Assembly: GCA_030704615.1 (NCBI GenBank)
Contig: CM060733.1
Coordinates: forward strand, 5,518,001-5,582,000
Length of the DNA: 64,000 bases
From: Takakia lepidozioides
Taxonomy: Eukaryota; Streptophyta; Takakiopsida; Takakiales; Takakiaceae
Reading direction: 5' to 3'
The notes beneath the pieces were generated by a model. That model saw only the letters and a list, made by a program, of their open reading frames with translations. It did not search any database and was not told where the DNA came from. Numbering within the stretch: position 1 is the stretch's first letter; each line of letters starts with the position of its first letter. Below, piece by piece: positions 33,301 through 46,553 of the stretch. Made by a program: the position numbers and the translations under genes.

Positions 33301-34758
33301 TGTGCAAGCACAGCCATAGCGAGTTTCAATAACCTGCTGCCCTTTTATTATCTACAAAATTCTAGTTGAGTGGGTTCTCAAGTCCACCAATTTGCTGTGA
33401 ATTTTACAGCTGAGACAGGTCCCGTGGGGATACCCTGTCACTCACAAGGATTTAAGTCTGACCCAAACTTAAACTCATTTTGGGAAGAAATCCATAAGAT
33501 TTCATAAACCAACAACTCAGTTGCAACCTTTGAAAGCCAAGAAATGCAGATCCAGACTGTGTCAGAAACCACTGACCCATTATGAGATAAGTCGAACTTG
33601 TTGGGATAACCACCTCTCGTGTTTGTGGGTGAGTGTATGCAGTACTATAAACATGCAGATAGACAAGCATATACATACTGTCCTTTTGTCTGGTGTGCAA
33701 CAGGTACTATACTCCAAAACCGGAGTTTCATTTCATCGACCAAAAGGGTGGTGTGAAGTGCAGAGTGTTGTTGCCCACCGATGCTCGAGTCAGGCAAGTG
33801 GAAGGTCGGGCCTGTGTATCGCAGTATCAGGCGAAGAGAGTAGCATGCTTACAAGCATGCAAACAGCTATATGAGGAGGGAGCTCTAACTGACTGGCTTT
33901 TGCTTTGGTCAGATGAACCGGAAGATCCCAGTCCTCTTTCCTGCAAAGATACCACAGCAGGTTGGTGGATTCTGTAATTTGCTCCCTATTTTGTCAGTTC
34001 TGAGTTTGTATCATGTGCGCTCATGGAGGGCACATACTTATAAGTGCACAGGTTGCTGTAGCTTTGTAGTCACTGACTCAGGTAGATGGCTCTTCCAGGT
34101 TAGTTACAATCAGTCTGTACAGTCCTAGCTCTGTCAATGACAGTCCCCTTTATCGATCAATGACTCCAAAGAAGTTCGAGGGAAGATTTGTAGTAGGGCT
34201 TCAGCTGGCTCAATCAATCTCGGTCGATCTCCTCCACTAGAAATCTGCAAGAAAGAGAATGGAATGGAATGGAATGGAATGGTGCTTTTTCTTTACTCTG
34301 CAAGCTAGAGAATGAAATGGTACTGCAAGAAATAAATGAAATCAAATGGTACTTTATTACGTCTGTGGAAAGCTCAAAGAGCTTATGGGACAAAATGCAA
34401 GAAATGAAATGAAATGGTACTTTATAACGTTATACAATGTACTTTAAAACTAAAGAAAGAAAGGAAGTAACTTTGTAACATCCACAGGGGCCCACGAGGT
34501 CCCATTGGACAGGGTAGAACAAAGCAATGACCATTTCAGGATACATCAAGTGATGGCCTACGACAAAGGGCCTCAAGCAGGTCGACCGGAAGTCGCTTTG
34601 GATCTTCAAAGCTGAAGGCCTTTTCTAAGGAATGGAAACCTCTAAAAGGACAGTAGTATCTACGGTGTATCTTGTAGCCTGTAAGATGAAAGGAATTTTA
34701 TCAAGAGGGGATCAATAGGCCCACGGGACAAGTGATACAACAAGAAACCAGTTCAGAA

Positions 34759-34794
<36 letters not shown>

Positions 34795-37700
34795 ACTGTA
34801 AAACATGCAATGGGCCATGAGATCATTTATTATATCCAAGAAAAGCCCAAAGGGCTTATGGACAAAGGAGAACAACAAGAGAGCACATGTCACTGCCAGG
34901 CACTTCTGGTCCACTGAGGTGAAGGTCTCAGCCTACGTGATGATGATGCAGTCATTGCCATTCCCTTGCTATGACATCGTTGACGGGAAAGTCCCCAGGG
35001 AAACCAGCCCTCCCAGTGCCGGTTGAGGGTTGGTCAATTGGGGGGTCTAATGCTGCGTGCATGGACATGGGCTCTTAGGACAATCTGGTACCAGTAATTG
35101 ATTGTCATTTCATGCACGTGTTTCTATTGACCTCGTACTAGACAGCATGCCAGCTCTGCTGCCATAGCAATGTGACCAAATGTGGCGCTGTGAGTCATGT
35201 AACCAGGGGCAGGTCCCAACTCTGGGGATTCGGTGTATTTCGTGTGTTGTCAAGAAGGTTTGTAGTGGCAGAATTCTGATGTATCTACAGACAGAATTTA
35301 CAGATGGAACATGGTTCATCTCTAAGTTTTACTGATTGCAGTGAAGTCACAGTTGGAGCCTCATCCAACAGTTGTGCTCGATGCTTTCCGAGGGAGTTGG
35401 GGGGCAGCAGCGACGGGTGCCACTTTGCATGCGTATACTTTGTGCTTCAGTCCAACTTTTAGTGACAGAAGCTATGTCTCCTTTGGGCTGTTTCTGGAGT
35501 CAAATTTAGGGGATGAAGCAGGAAGACTGGAGCTTGAACTCCAGCTCGCTCTCCGACGTCTTGTGAAAGCTCAGTTGTCACCTTCAGGGACGTACAAATT
35601 TGATGCCAATCAGGTATCTGCACAAGTGTATCTGTCTTGTTGTGCCTCTCCCGGAGTTTCTAGGATGGTCATAGGAGGTCCTCCAGAGAAGCCCACTGAA
35701 TGCTGATGTTGCTTGTAGGACTGTAATGCATAAAATGTTCTTCATAAGGCATCCAACAGATGGCCCATTGGTTAGGTATGCCTTAAAAGTGGGTGTGGGT
35801 CCAAAGCCACATAGGTGTATGTTGGATGTCACCATTATAGTGTTGGTCTGGTATTGAGTTTTGGGCATACCAGTGGGGTCCAAGTTTTGAAACTTAGATG
35901 ATTTGAAAACCAGCATATAAAATGGTATTTGATTATCCCAGTGTGCAACAGACCAGTCGAAGGAGCATTTTTTAACCTGGTATGAATATGAAATTGAAGG
36001 GAGGGGTGAAACTATTCGGGTATGATCCCGGATCTGATAGTCAGCAATAAGCAGGGAACCAAGCCACTTGAACTTTTTTAAGAATTTTCTAATTTTAATT
36101 ATTTTCTTAAGGGGCAAAGCCCAAACACTTTATCAAACCGCCACCTCAAGAAACACCCTTGAGGCACCTCAATTGAAATCCTGCATGAGGTGGAAACATT
36201 GAAGAGAGAAAACTGGTGGTGGAAGGACTGCAGCACTAACACACAAAACCCTTACCAGCCATTACACAGATTCATACCAACCACACTATGCAAATGTACA
36301 GCCCACATCTGGTATCGGGGCTGGTTTCTGGCAACTTCTACCAGGTGGTGCGCTAGGGTATACCGTGGGCAACCAAATTTGGTACCTGGTGTAGTACCAG
36401 TAGGGCAGGTTCTTTGATGATAACCGGGTTCGTAACCGGAAAAACCCTATATACCAGACCAACACTGGTGTCGACCTTCCAAACAGAAGGCAGTAATCCT
36501 TCGGGATGAAGTTACACCGTAATTTATGCTTGCTTTGGCAAGAGTCAACCTTTTCTTACCTTTCGTGTTTGATTGCTTGAACTTTGTAAGGTTGACTACA
36601 TTGCTCGGATCTGCCATATGATGGACTCGATGCATTCAGTCAACAAATCATGATGTTCTGCACTTGTGAGCCTTAGACACCAATGCCCCAAAAACAGTAG
36701 AATCTTATTGTAGTAATGTCGACTATATATGATACAGGGCTGTAGACATATTTGCTATTTCCTTATGGTGTGACAAGTAAGGGTCTTCTGTTTCTTCTTC
36801 CACAGGGCTTCTAGTGTTTCCTTACTCTCATCTTTCCCTGTCATTTGTCTATCATTAAGATTCAAGTCTGGAGTCTTAGGTCACATGAGTCATGACGTTC
36901 AGCACGTGTGAGTCCGCTGTGTCCTAATGTTTGCGGACCTAAATCATGGCAAGCTGAATCGATATGGGTGGAGTTATCTAGAGCCCTCCTAGATCTGAGG
37001 AGTTGTATATGCTTGTGTGACTTATGGTCTCCCTTTCAATATCTAAAGTAAATGGATTATTTCGAAATCCCTCAGTTTTTTTAGGACGAAAAGATCAATG
37101 GAGTTGTAGGTAAATGGGTAGATCGGTGGCATATCACATCTCTCAAATGATTTATGCTTGCAGCTAAGAGACGCGAAACTGTGTCAAGAAAGGCTTTTCA
37201 GCACAGTGTTGGACCACAATCCAGGCAGCAAAGTCACTGGAAACTGGAGCCCTAGCCAACTCTACCTTCTGTTACCCTTACAGCAGGACAACACAATTGA
37301 CTGGGAGTGCGTGAAAAATTTGATCTCAGATATGACACTGATGTCATGGAATGTGATTGGCTGCGATGAAGACAACACCAAGAATGGTGTGAAAATGGTT
37401 GAAAAGGTGGATTGTGGAGATTTTTGTGAACTCCCAGATGGATATCAGCATTTAAATTCATCTGTGAACAGTTTGATTTTGACAGCCCCACGTTCATTAA
37501 GCGACAGGGAAGATGCCCCTGGTAAAGACCTTGAAGGTGGCAATAGCACAACTATCTCTGAGGAAAGAACTGAAACTGAAAAACTTTCTGTGGCTGATTG
37601 TGTATCCAACATTCGTGAATTGAGATTGGCTGATGGTTGGGTACCTGTAGAATTTGTCCTGGACTCAGTGGTGGAAACTGTGCACAATGGCTATTTCTAT

Positions 37701-40700
37701 TGTGTGCGCGAAATGATTGGTCATATGAATGCAGATAGCCCCATGGCTGCCAAGGGCAAGTACAGCTGCTACACTCATTATTTCTTAGAGAAGTATGGAA
37801 GCATCTACTTCTTCGTCTTTGTGCAAGGTGGCTGATGACTAAGGATGCTTAGGAGTACTTATAAACTTCTAATGCTACGCCCAGTAATAATCCCTACATT
37901 CCATGCTAGATTATCACAACCGAGAAAGTAGTAGGTTGAAGGGTCTATAGTATAATCTAATGTTAGGTCTTTACCTGTACTGGAAAGCTCCAGCAGCTTT
38001 GCCCCATTACTAAACTGGTTTAATTGTTCTTGGTCAGACTAAATGTCAAACATCCAAAGTTGGCTGAATTTTTGCAAAAGCATGGCATATTCTGATAATT
38101 TTCTTCAATCTTTCCAAGTTGGGACTTTAAGACTCTGCCTATGTTGTTAGGAATCCCAAAGCTGCTAATCAATAGGTTGGGGTCTTTTTTCTCAATGAAT
38201 CAGGCACTCGAGAAAGCTAGTGCATACGAAGCAGCCAATGTTGAAGGCTAAGCGGTTGATTGAAGTGCGTAACCTTCAACGGACGACAAACCCTCAAGGT
38301 GTGTCTCTTTCAGTCTTTCAATGGCCACAAGGCTACGGCAAACAACGTCTTATGAGTACAATCTTTCAGTCTTTCCGACCCCCCTTTCACTGTTTTGCTC
38401 CATTGTTTTTCCATTTCTTATACTCCGTCATCCTCACTGCTCCCATCTAACTTCTTGCAGCTCCCACTTGCCAGTTTACAATCTGAGGTCTTAGAAACGT
38501 AGGCATCACTTTCACCCATTTATTGACTGAGAGGTCTTCCTCTGCAGTTGCTGAAGAGCTGAAGGCAGAGGCGATGGTGGAGCTTCCTCCAGAGTTATGT
38601 CGGATAAGAGTGCGAGGACTATCATGTGCACTGGCAAATGGAGTGTCGTTGCTGCCATCATTCATGCATCACCTTGAAGGCTTTCTGCTCGCCATTCAAC
38701 TCCGGCAAACCCTTACAGATGCTTTCCCTGAGGCAGCCAAAGTGTCTGCCAATACGGTACTTTGTCTCTATGCCTGTTATGGAGTCTGTCATTTAAGTTC
38801 CTTGTTCACTCCTGTATCATTGCAAGAACCAGTTCACCAGAGCATATACAACAGCTCGAATTTGAGGAGAATGAAACCGTACTTAGGAGAGGGGATGAGT
38901 TTTTCCCCTCAAGTTTTTGAAGCAGATTACATGTCATTTTCTGGGCTCTGATGTAAGGTTGAGACACCATCGTCGCGGAGGTTACCCATTTTCGGACTCA
39001 ATATGTCAGTCCTGTGGTGGGTCCTGTATGTCAAGCCATGCAATGCTCTGCATTTGCAAATTAGAAATCTCCATTGCTCACAGATTTCCGAAGAATCTCT
39101 TTCCAGGTTAGAGGCCCTGAGTTGCAACAGTTGCTTTGCAACCAAAGAAGTAGGAACTCATGTGAGAGTTTTGTAGTGGTTCAGGAATGATGCCTATAAT
39201 TGAAATTCCCTGATGAGTATATGTTTCTAAATGAGAGCCTTTTTGTAAGCCTCACACATTTGAAATCTTCTTAAAAGCAAATAACTAATTATTTAAAAGG
39301 ATCTCTTGTTACAGAGTAGGCCACATGATTGTACTTCCATGGTGACTAGCATCAGTTACTCTCATGGCACCTTCACTGTCCATCTTATTCCCCAGAACGT
39401 TTTGAGTTCATTTGAGGGTGGCACAGAGTGTCTCAGCAAGATCAGGCCTCAGCGAGGCCTGATAACTTACTGCATTTTCATGGATACTGGCTTACATTGG
39501 ATACAGATGCTGGAAGCCATCACTACGGGGCAGTGCCTGGAGAGCTTTAGCCTAGAAGGCCTGGAGCTTCTGGGGGATGCTTTTCTGGAGTATGCAGTGA
39601 GTGTGCACCTTTTCCTTGTGCACAATGATTTGAATGAGGGCGAGTTATCAAAGCGGCGTATAGCTATAATCTGCAATGCCACCTTGCAAAAGCTTGGCAA
39701 GGAGCAGGGCCTGGCGGTAGGTGCTTCACCCTCCAGAACTCCCGACATGTACCCATGTTTATGATGTAGATCACCCTTTAGGTGCAAACAGTTGTCTACG
39801 TGTCATTCATATGGCTGCATCAAAGTTTGTCGTTTTCTGTCGCTGTCTTGTTCTAACCCATGTCACTTCTTGCTGTGCAGTCTTATATCCGTGATGCTCA
39901 GTTCTGCCCAAGTGATTGGTGTGCACCAGGTCGACCTCACGGACTCTCTTCAGCAGAGGGTGAGGAGGCATGTGAAAGCAAAGATGGCATCCTTCACCCA
40001 AAAAGCAATATCAAGAAGTGCAGTAAGAAGGAGGGTTGGTTGCAAGGAAAAACAATTGCAGACGTTGTAGAGTCTCTGATAGGTAAGGTGCATGTGCACC
40101 GAATGTCTCAAAAGTTATTGATTATTTGTAGGCTACTGCAGGGTACAATGGACGATCATGTTATTACACTGTCTTTTAGTGCTGGCAAGCTTGGTAACTG
40201 CCTGAACTCCCAACCAGAAACTAGTCAGTGCATATCACAAGCTGATACTGGTGTGTAAGTACCCATGCCATCCACATATTCATGAAAACTAGATACATGA
40301 CCTTGCTGTTTTGATGGATGTGAGACTGATTTTTTCAACATGCCAACAGGAGCACATTACATTGAGGGAGGTTCCACTGCAGCTCTCTCCTTCATGGACT
40401 GGGTTGGCTGTAAAGTGGCAGTGGACCATAATGTAGTAAAACGTATGGATTGGCAGCCTGGACTTCTGGGTGATACTAAGGTGGTTGAGTTGGAGAAGCT
40501 GCTGAGTTATAGCTTCCAAAACAAAGGCCTGCTAGAGGAGGCCCTAACACACGCCTCATGTACAGAGTCCGCAGGAGCATGCTACCAGGTACTTTGTTGG
40601 CTGTCAAAAGTTACTAGTGATGTGCCTAGTAGCTATAAAACCACCAGGGACATTTCCCCAATTTTTATTCCCCTCAAAGGTGTATAAAAAGGCGGTGTGG

Positions 40701-43700
40701 GGGCCTTGTACTTCACTCTTGTTTTTATTTAATTTAAATATATTATATCTTATGCAATTGTGTATAACAATATAGTGGTCAACTTTCATTACAAACTTGT
40801 TTTAACAAATATCGGAGTTACTTTCACAAAATAAGCAAACAATCCATATATTCTAGTGAGGAACATTTAGTAGATCAGCTTGCTGAGCATTGCAAGACAT
40901 GTAATGCACATTGGTGTTTATTTTTATCATGAACATGAAGGAATGTCATGTTGTTGTCTTATCTGGTAGATTACTCACACGCAAAGTTGTCAAGGGTACT
41001 TTCTCAGCTGTTTTATGTGTATGTTGTTGCAGCGGCTGGAGTTTCTGGGTGATGCTGTTCTGGACTTTCTGATCACAGAGCATTTCTATTTGCATTCGAC
41101 AAATCTTAAACGGGACCCTGGGTTGCTTTCTGATTTGAGGTCAGCAGCAGTTAACAATGAATGCTTTGCTCGGGTGGCAGTGCGCCACAACCTCCATCTC
41201 TATCTTCTTCACGACTCACCTGCTCTTGCAGTGAGTGTGAACCAGTATGTTGAGTTCATTAAGGCATCCTCAACAGCAAGTGAGCGCTGCCATGGGTGGG
41301 AAGGGGATGGGGGTCCAAAGGCAAGTACCAAGCTCTCCAGAGGTATTCTGTTGTGAAAGTAGAGATCTCCAAAGGAAATTACGAGTTTAAACCATGGCAG
41401 CACATATATATATAGTAATGTTTGAGGTTGTGTGACGTTGTCCGGTGCATGTCTACAAGGCTGAGCTTCCAACTGATGGGAGTGGTAAAAAATTATCAGT
41501 GCCATAGTGGACTACCACTGTGTGGCTGGGAACAGTGCCTCACTAAATTGAATGCTTAGGGCTTCGAGCTTCCTAAATAAGCATTAGGAATATAAATGCC
41601 CTGGTCTCACTGGTATGTTACACTGGCTAACTGGATCTGGCCATCGTCATTCCTGTTGACTGGATCGAATTCATTTCAAACTCTATGTACCTATGGACTT
41701 CAATGCCTCAAATGAATCCAGCTGTTCTCTTTAGCATGTGTCTGACCTGCCCGTGTAAAAATTCACAGGTACTGAGTGATTTGGTTGAGTCATTAGCGGG
41801 GGCAGTGCTAGTGGACTCTAGGTTTGATCTTCCTACCGTATGGAAGGTGTTCAAGGAAGTGCTGCGGCCATTGGTCACTCCCGCCACGCTGCGTATTGAA
41901 CCAACTCGTGAGCTTCGGGAGCTCTGCCAGGCTGAGAAATTCCAGGGCCCTGACTTTACCAAGACACATGCAGGCAATGACCTGGTGCTTGCGCATGTCA
42001 CGGTTCATGCTAAGGCTGAAAAAATTACAGCACAAGCCAAGAAAAAGTCTGGGAAAAGTGCCGAAAAGCGAGCTTCAATTGAGATGCTGGGAAAACTTAA
42101 GGTCTGCTGGCATCCGTTGTCTCTTTGTTTCTCTCTTTGAGGCTTTGGCCCTTAGGCAATCCCTTGAGCAGTAGTTGCTTCTGGTCTGCTTTGGCTGTGG
42201 TTTTGTCTCTTCTTTCCTGTTTACCCCTTTTGTCCCATAAGCTCTTTGAGCTTTCCGCGGATGTTATAAAGTACCAGTTCATTTCATTGCATTTCTCTTT
42301 GAGTGTTGTTCTCTATTTTCCTCTGTCCCTTAAGCTTGATGAGCTCCCCATGGATGTTGTAAGGCTCCTTTCTTTCGCTCTATGAGCTTTTCGCGGACGT
42401 TATAAAGCACCATTTCATTTCATTTCATTTCATTTCACTATGTTTGATACTTTATAATGTAACTTTAGGCTTGGCAGAACTGTAGTTTCTGATTAGTTTC
42501 CGATTCTGCTGCTTGGCAGGAGCGTGGTTTTCAACATAGGCGTTGGCTCCTCCAGAAAGCTCTAGTAGCCTATGGAAAGACTTTCTCGGATCTAGTGGAT
42601 GTTACAGAGCAAGAAAGTGCAGACAACAAGTTTGATACGGGAGTAAAATCCAAGGAGAATCAGCAAGCTCATTACACATACAGCTCAAATGCGGTGCCAC
42701 ATGAAGCTATGGCCAGTCAGAAGGGCATTCACAGAGGTAAGGGGTTTTTGGTTTGTTTCAGATCTCCACAGTTGATGTACTTAAGGCATCCCACCGCTGC
42801 TTTATCTGTGGAGTGGTCTATGGAGATGACAATGTTAAACATACCATTCAAGTAAACAAATTGGATGAGTTGCCCTCCTGGTGACGATCCTCATATGGCC
42901 AACGCTGTCCCACTTCTCTAACTGTGACTTTGTGTGGATTGATAATATCATTCCAGGCACAGTTGAAAACATGCCAACCAAGAGAGTTTATTAGACTGAT
43001 CGTTGGAGGCTTAGGCACGTAGTTTGGATCAAGTGTAGCACACTCATGAACAGAGAAATGAATGGATACTTTATAACGTCCGCGCTCACCCCCACGCCAC
43101 CACCCCTGAGAATGCAGCCAATTATGTGGGCATCATGTTCCTATGATCCACCGCTACATTCCCAATAAACCGCATTGAGAGTAGTGCGGGAAAGCTCAAA
43201 GAGCTTATGGGACAAGAGAAAGCATGAAACAAGAAAGAGAGAGGGACTCTGCACTAGGTGCCCAATAAACAACCATTGTCTCAAGGGATTGTCTGAGAGT
43301 CAAAGCCTCATGAAGATATGCTGCCAAGCATTTCTGATCCTCGTAATGGACGAGATTTCCAACCCCTCCATACTTTGTGGCAATAGGGAAGCAAGGAGAG
43401 TCCGTTGCACTCAACAAAGTTGGAGACCTGACCTCAATCTCTTGCTGGTCGAAGAGGAATCTCTGATCAGCACGGCCATTGAAAACCATGATATTGGTTT
43501 TGCTGAGGTCAACCTGCAACCTGTAGTCTTTCGAGAAGTCTTCTAGGATGCGAATGTGTCATTGGAGCAAGCCAGGAGATTGTGCCAGTATAACAACATC
43601 ATTGGCGTAGAGTACTACTGATTGTGCTGGTTCCCCTTCCAAAGGCACCCCCACTCCATATTCTTTGTAATGCACCCTTCCAAAGCGTCTATGTATTCCA

Positions 43701-46506
43701 AATAGGGTAGGTGAGAGGGCAGCCTTGTTTGATCCCAACATTGCTGTGCACCTCTGCTGAGAACTCCCCTGCAACCTTGACCACGCCAGTCTCGTACAGG
43801 GATAAAATGGCCCATATGATGTCCGGAGGAACCTCTATCCTGTGTAATCTGTCCAGAAGAAGGGCTCAAGGGACTGAATATAAAACCTGTTCGAAAGTCC
43901 ACGAAGCAGGCATATACCATTTTTTTGTCGTAGGTGGCTAGATCTACCATAGTTTGAAGAGCGAAAATATGGTCAAGAGGGGATCGGTTGTGCCAGAAGC
44001 CTGCCTGCCCGGTAGCGTGAAGATGAGAGGCTTCTGCTGAATCATCCAGTTCCAAGGCCACTACTGCCCCAAACAGCTTAGCCAGCAATGAAGAAACCAT
44101 AATTGTGCAATAATTGTTCTGTTCGAGCTTGTCTCCATTCTTGAAGAGGGGGTGGATGACTCTGTTGGAAAGCCATGCTGCACTGCTTTGTTAATGGGGC
44201 CAAGGTCACATGCTTGATAAATTCACTCCGTAGCCCCAACAGGTCCATCGATTTGCCATTTTGCAATTTCTTGACTGCGTTGCTGACATTGAACATGGTG
44301 AAGAAGGGAAAGTGCAGAGATCTGTAAGTTAGGGGAAGAGGAGATTGGTTTGGAGAGTGATACAGTGAGTGAGCACAATCATGCTAAAGTGTGGATGCCT
44401 GTGTTGGGGATTGGGGTTTTGTGAGGTTTAAGAAGGGACCAGAAGGCACAAGGAGAGACCTTGATCTTGAAATGAAGGTGGAGTGGAGTTTGATACTGTA
44501 GGATCGTTTCTCTAGATCTGATGAGAGAATTATAGTACTTGAGGGCTAGGTTTGTAGACTCTAGAGAAGAGTAGTGATTTGATATATCTTCAGGCAACTT
44601 TGCATTCTTCGTTGTAAAATGGCGTATATCTATGAGTGGAGAGAGGTGAGGAGGTAGATGGGAGAGTAACAGGGAAGGATCGTAGGGCAGATCCCATATA
44701 GCATAAGTGGGATAGGAAGCCTTGTCATTAGTGGATGTTTGTTGTTGATGGAAGGGAGGACTGACACAAGGCAGGTTTCGTAGTTGGTATCGTGTATGAG
44801 AGTGGGGGGAGTAGTGAAGGGAATGCATGGATGTGAAGGAAGAGAAGGGGAAGAATATTGAGAATGTGGTCTAAGTCCAGACACCTCATAATCTTGAATA
44901 AACTGACCTTGTCTGTTGTATTGGGGCTTCCCAAGGGATAGTCGATCACTCTGTCTCTTGTATTTGGTGGCAGGTGAACTGTCCGGAAGAAGGGCAGTTG
45001 TTGGTGCCATCGTAAACGGCCAGCCCATGAACCTCGCAGAATGTGAGTAGATGATGGCCATAGCTTGTGATTTCACTAGACGCTTTAGCACTGTGTTGCT
45101 CTAGGCCCCCCTGAAAGAGAAAGAGGAAGCTTGCAAACACCAAGATTTGAAAAAAGAGAAGAGGAAGAGGAAGAAATATCAGTTCCATGGGAGGCCAAGA
45201 GGGTGCATGGGACACGGTAGAAACCCAGTTAGAAAGCTTAACTCCCTAATTATGTCCTCAGGCATAAATCTATAAGGAGGTACTGACTCAAATTCCTACT
45301 GCTACAGGTGTATCTAATCCAACTTGGCCAACTATCTCACTACCAACTAGTTCAATTGAAGTAGGGGCAGAGAAGACCAAAACACCATTGTGTCTTATGG
45401 AGGCTGGAGATCTCATAAAGAAGGAAAGCTCCTCTCAGCCCAGGGGGCCGAAGGGTCACTCATCCACAGAATACCAACTCGTCCTGACTTCGTCAGCAGG
45501 TGCAGTGCACAATGAAAACAGTAATGAGCTAATGCCTGCTTATGAGCGCCACAACACAATTTTGCCGAGGGATCTAGAGTTGCGGGGACATGAGCCCCGT
45601 GCAGCTTCGAATGGTCTGGATAAGAACTCAGCATTGGGAAGGCTTTGTGCGGTAATGCAGCCTCCAGAATCACATGGACCTAATTGCTGGTCCGACTTAC
45701 AATTGATCAAGGGCATCCTGCATTCAGGTTCAGTGAGCTTGTCAACCACCACCCTGAACTGGCCAGAGCCTCTTCCCTCTCCAACTGGTCAGTTTCTGGA
45801 CAGCAATTTGACAGTACCAGAGGAAGGGCACTGCCCAGTTGTTCTGCCCTTCCAACCGGACAAACAGGCTGACTTGCAAAACCAATGCGCAGCAGTGGAA
45901 ACTCGGATGGAAACGGGTATATCAAAGTGCTCAAATGGGCTGGAATCTGAGCTTTGGAGAAAAAAGGAAAGGGACCTTTCATTGGAACTCGAGAAATTAT
46001 CTGAGTATCCAGATATTGAAGAATTCTTGGCCAATATCAGCAGTCCAACAGGACCAGGCATTGTGAAGGGCTCAGCAGATCCCGTGTGTCCTCAAAAGCA
46101 TGTGTTGAGAGCCTCCCCTGAGGCCGCGGAACAAGCTCGGGCGCTTTGCATTGCAATTTCAGATGATCGGGGAGATGAATCCTTTGCAGACGACTTAAAT
46201 ATGGGACGAGGTATTGACATGTTGCTTGTTTAATCATAAGATTGAATATAAGATGAAGGGCTCAGCAGATCCCCATGCTAGAAGCGGCGCTTCCTACCTC
46301 CCCGGCTGCCCCTACTAGTAGTCGGGTAACAGCCGGGGAGGTAGGAAGCGCCACTTCTAGCATGGATTCTGACTTAGAGGCGTTCAGTCGTAATCCTACA
46401 CATGGTAGCTTCGCGCCACTCGCTTTTCAACCAAGCGCAATGACCAATTATGTGAATCAATGGTTCCTCTCGTACTAAGTTGGATTACTATTGCGGCACC
46501 GCTCAT

Positions 46507-46553
<47 letters not shown>

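Noticed and set aside
35584-36117. 177-residue minus-strand ORF in DCL intron 16
   Set aside because: It overlaps coding exon 16 on the other strand and has no domain signal.
46211-46233. TAA at 46231 as the true end of the Dicer-like protein
   Set aside because: A donor at 46211 and two downstream exons encode a complete, in-phase second dsRBD ending in TGA at 47620.
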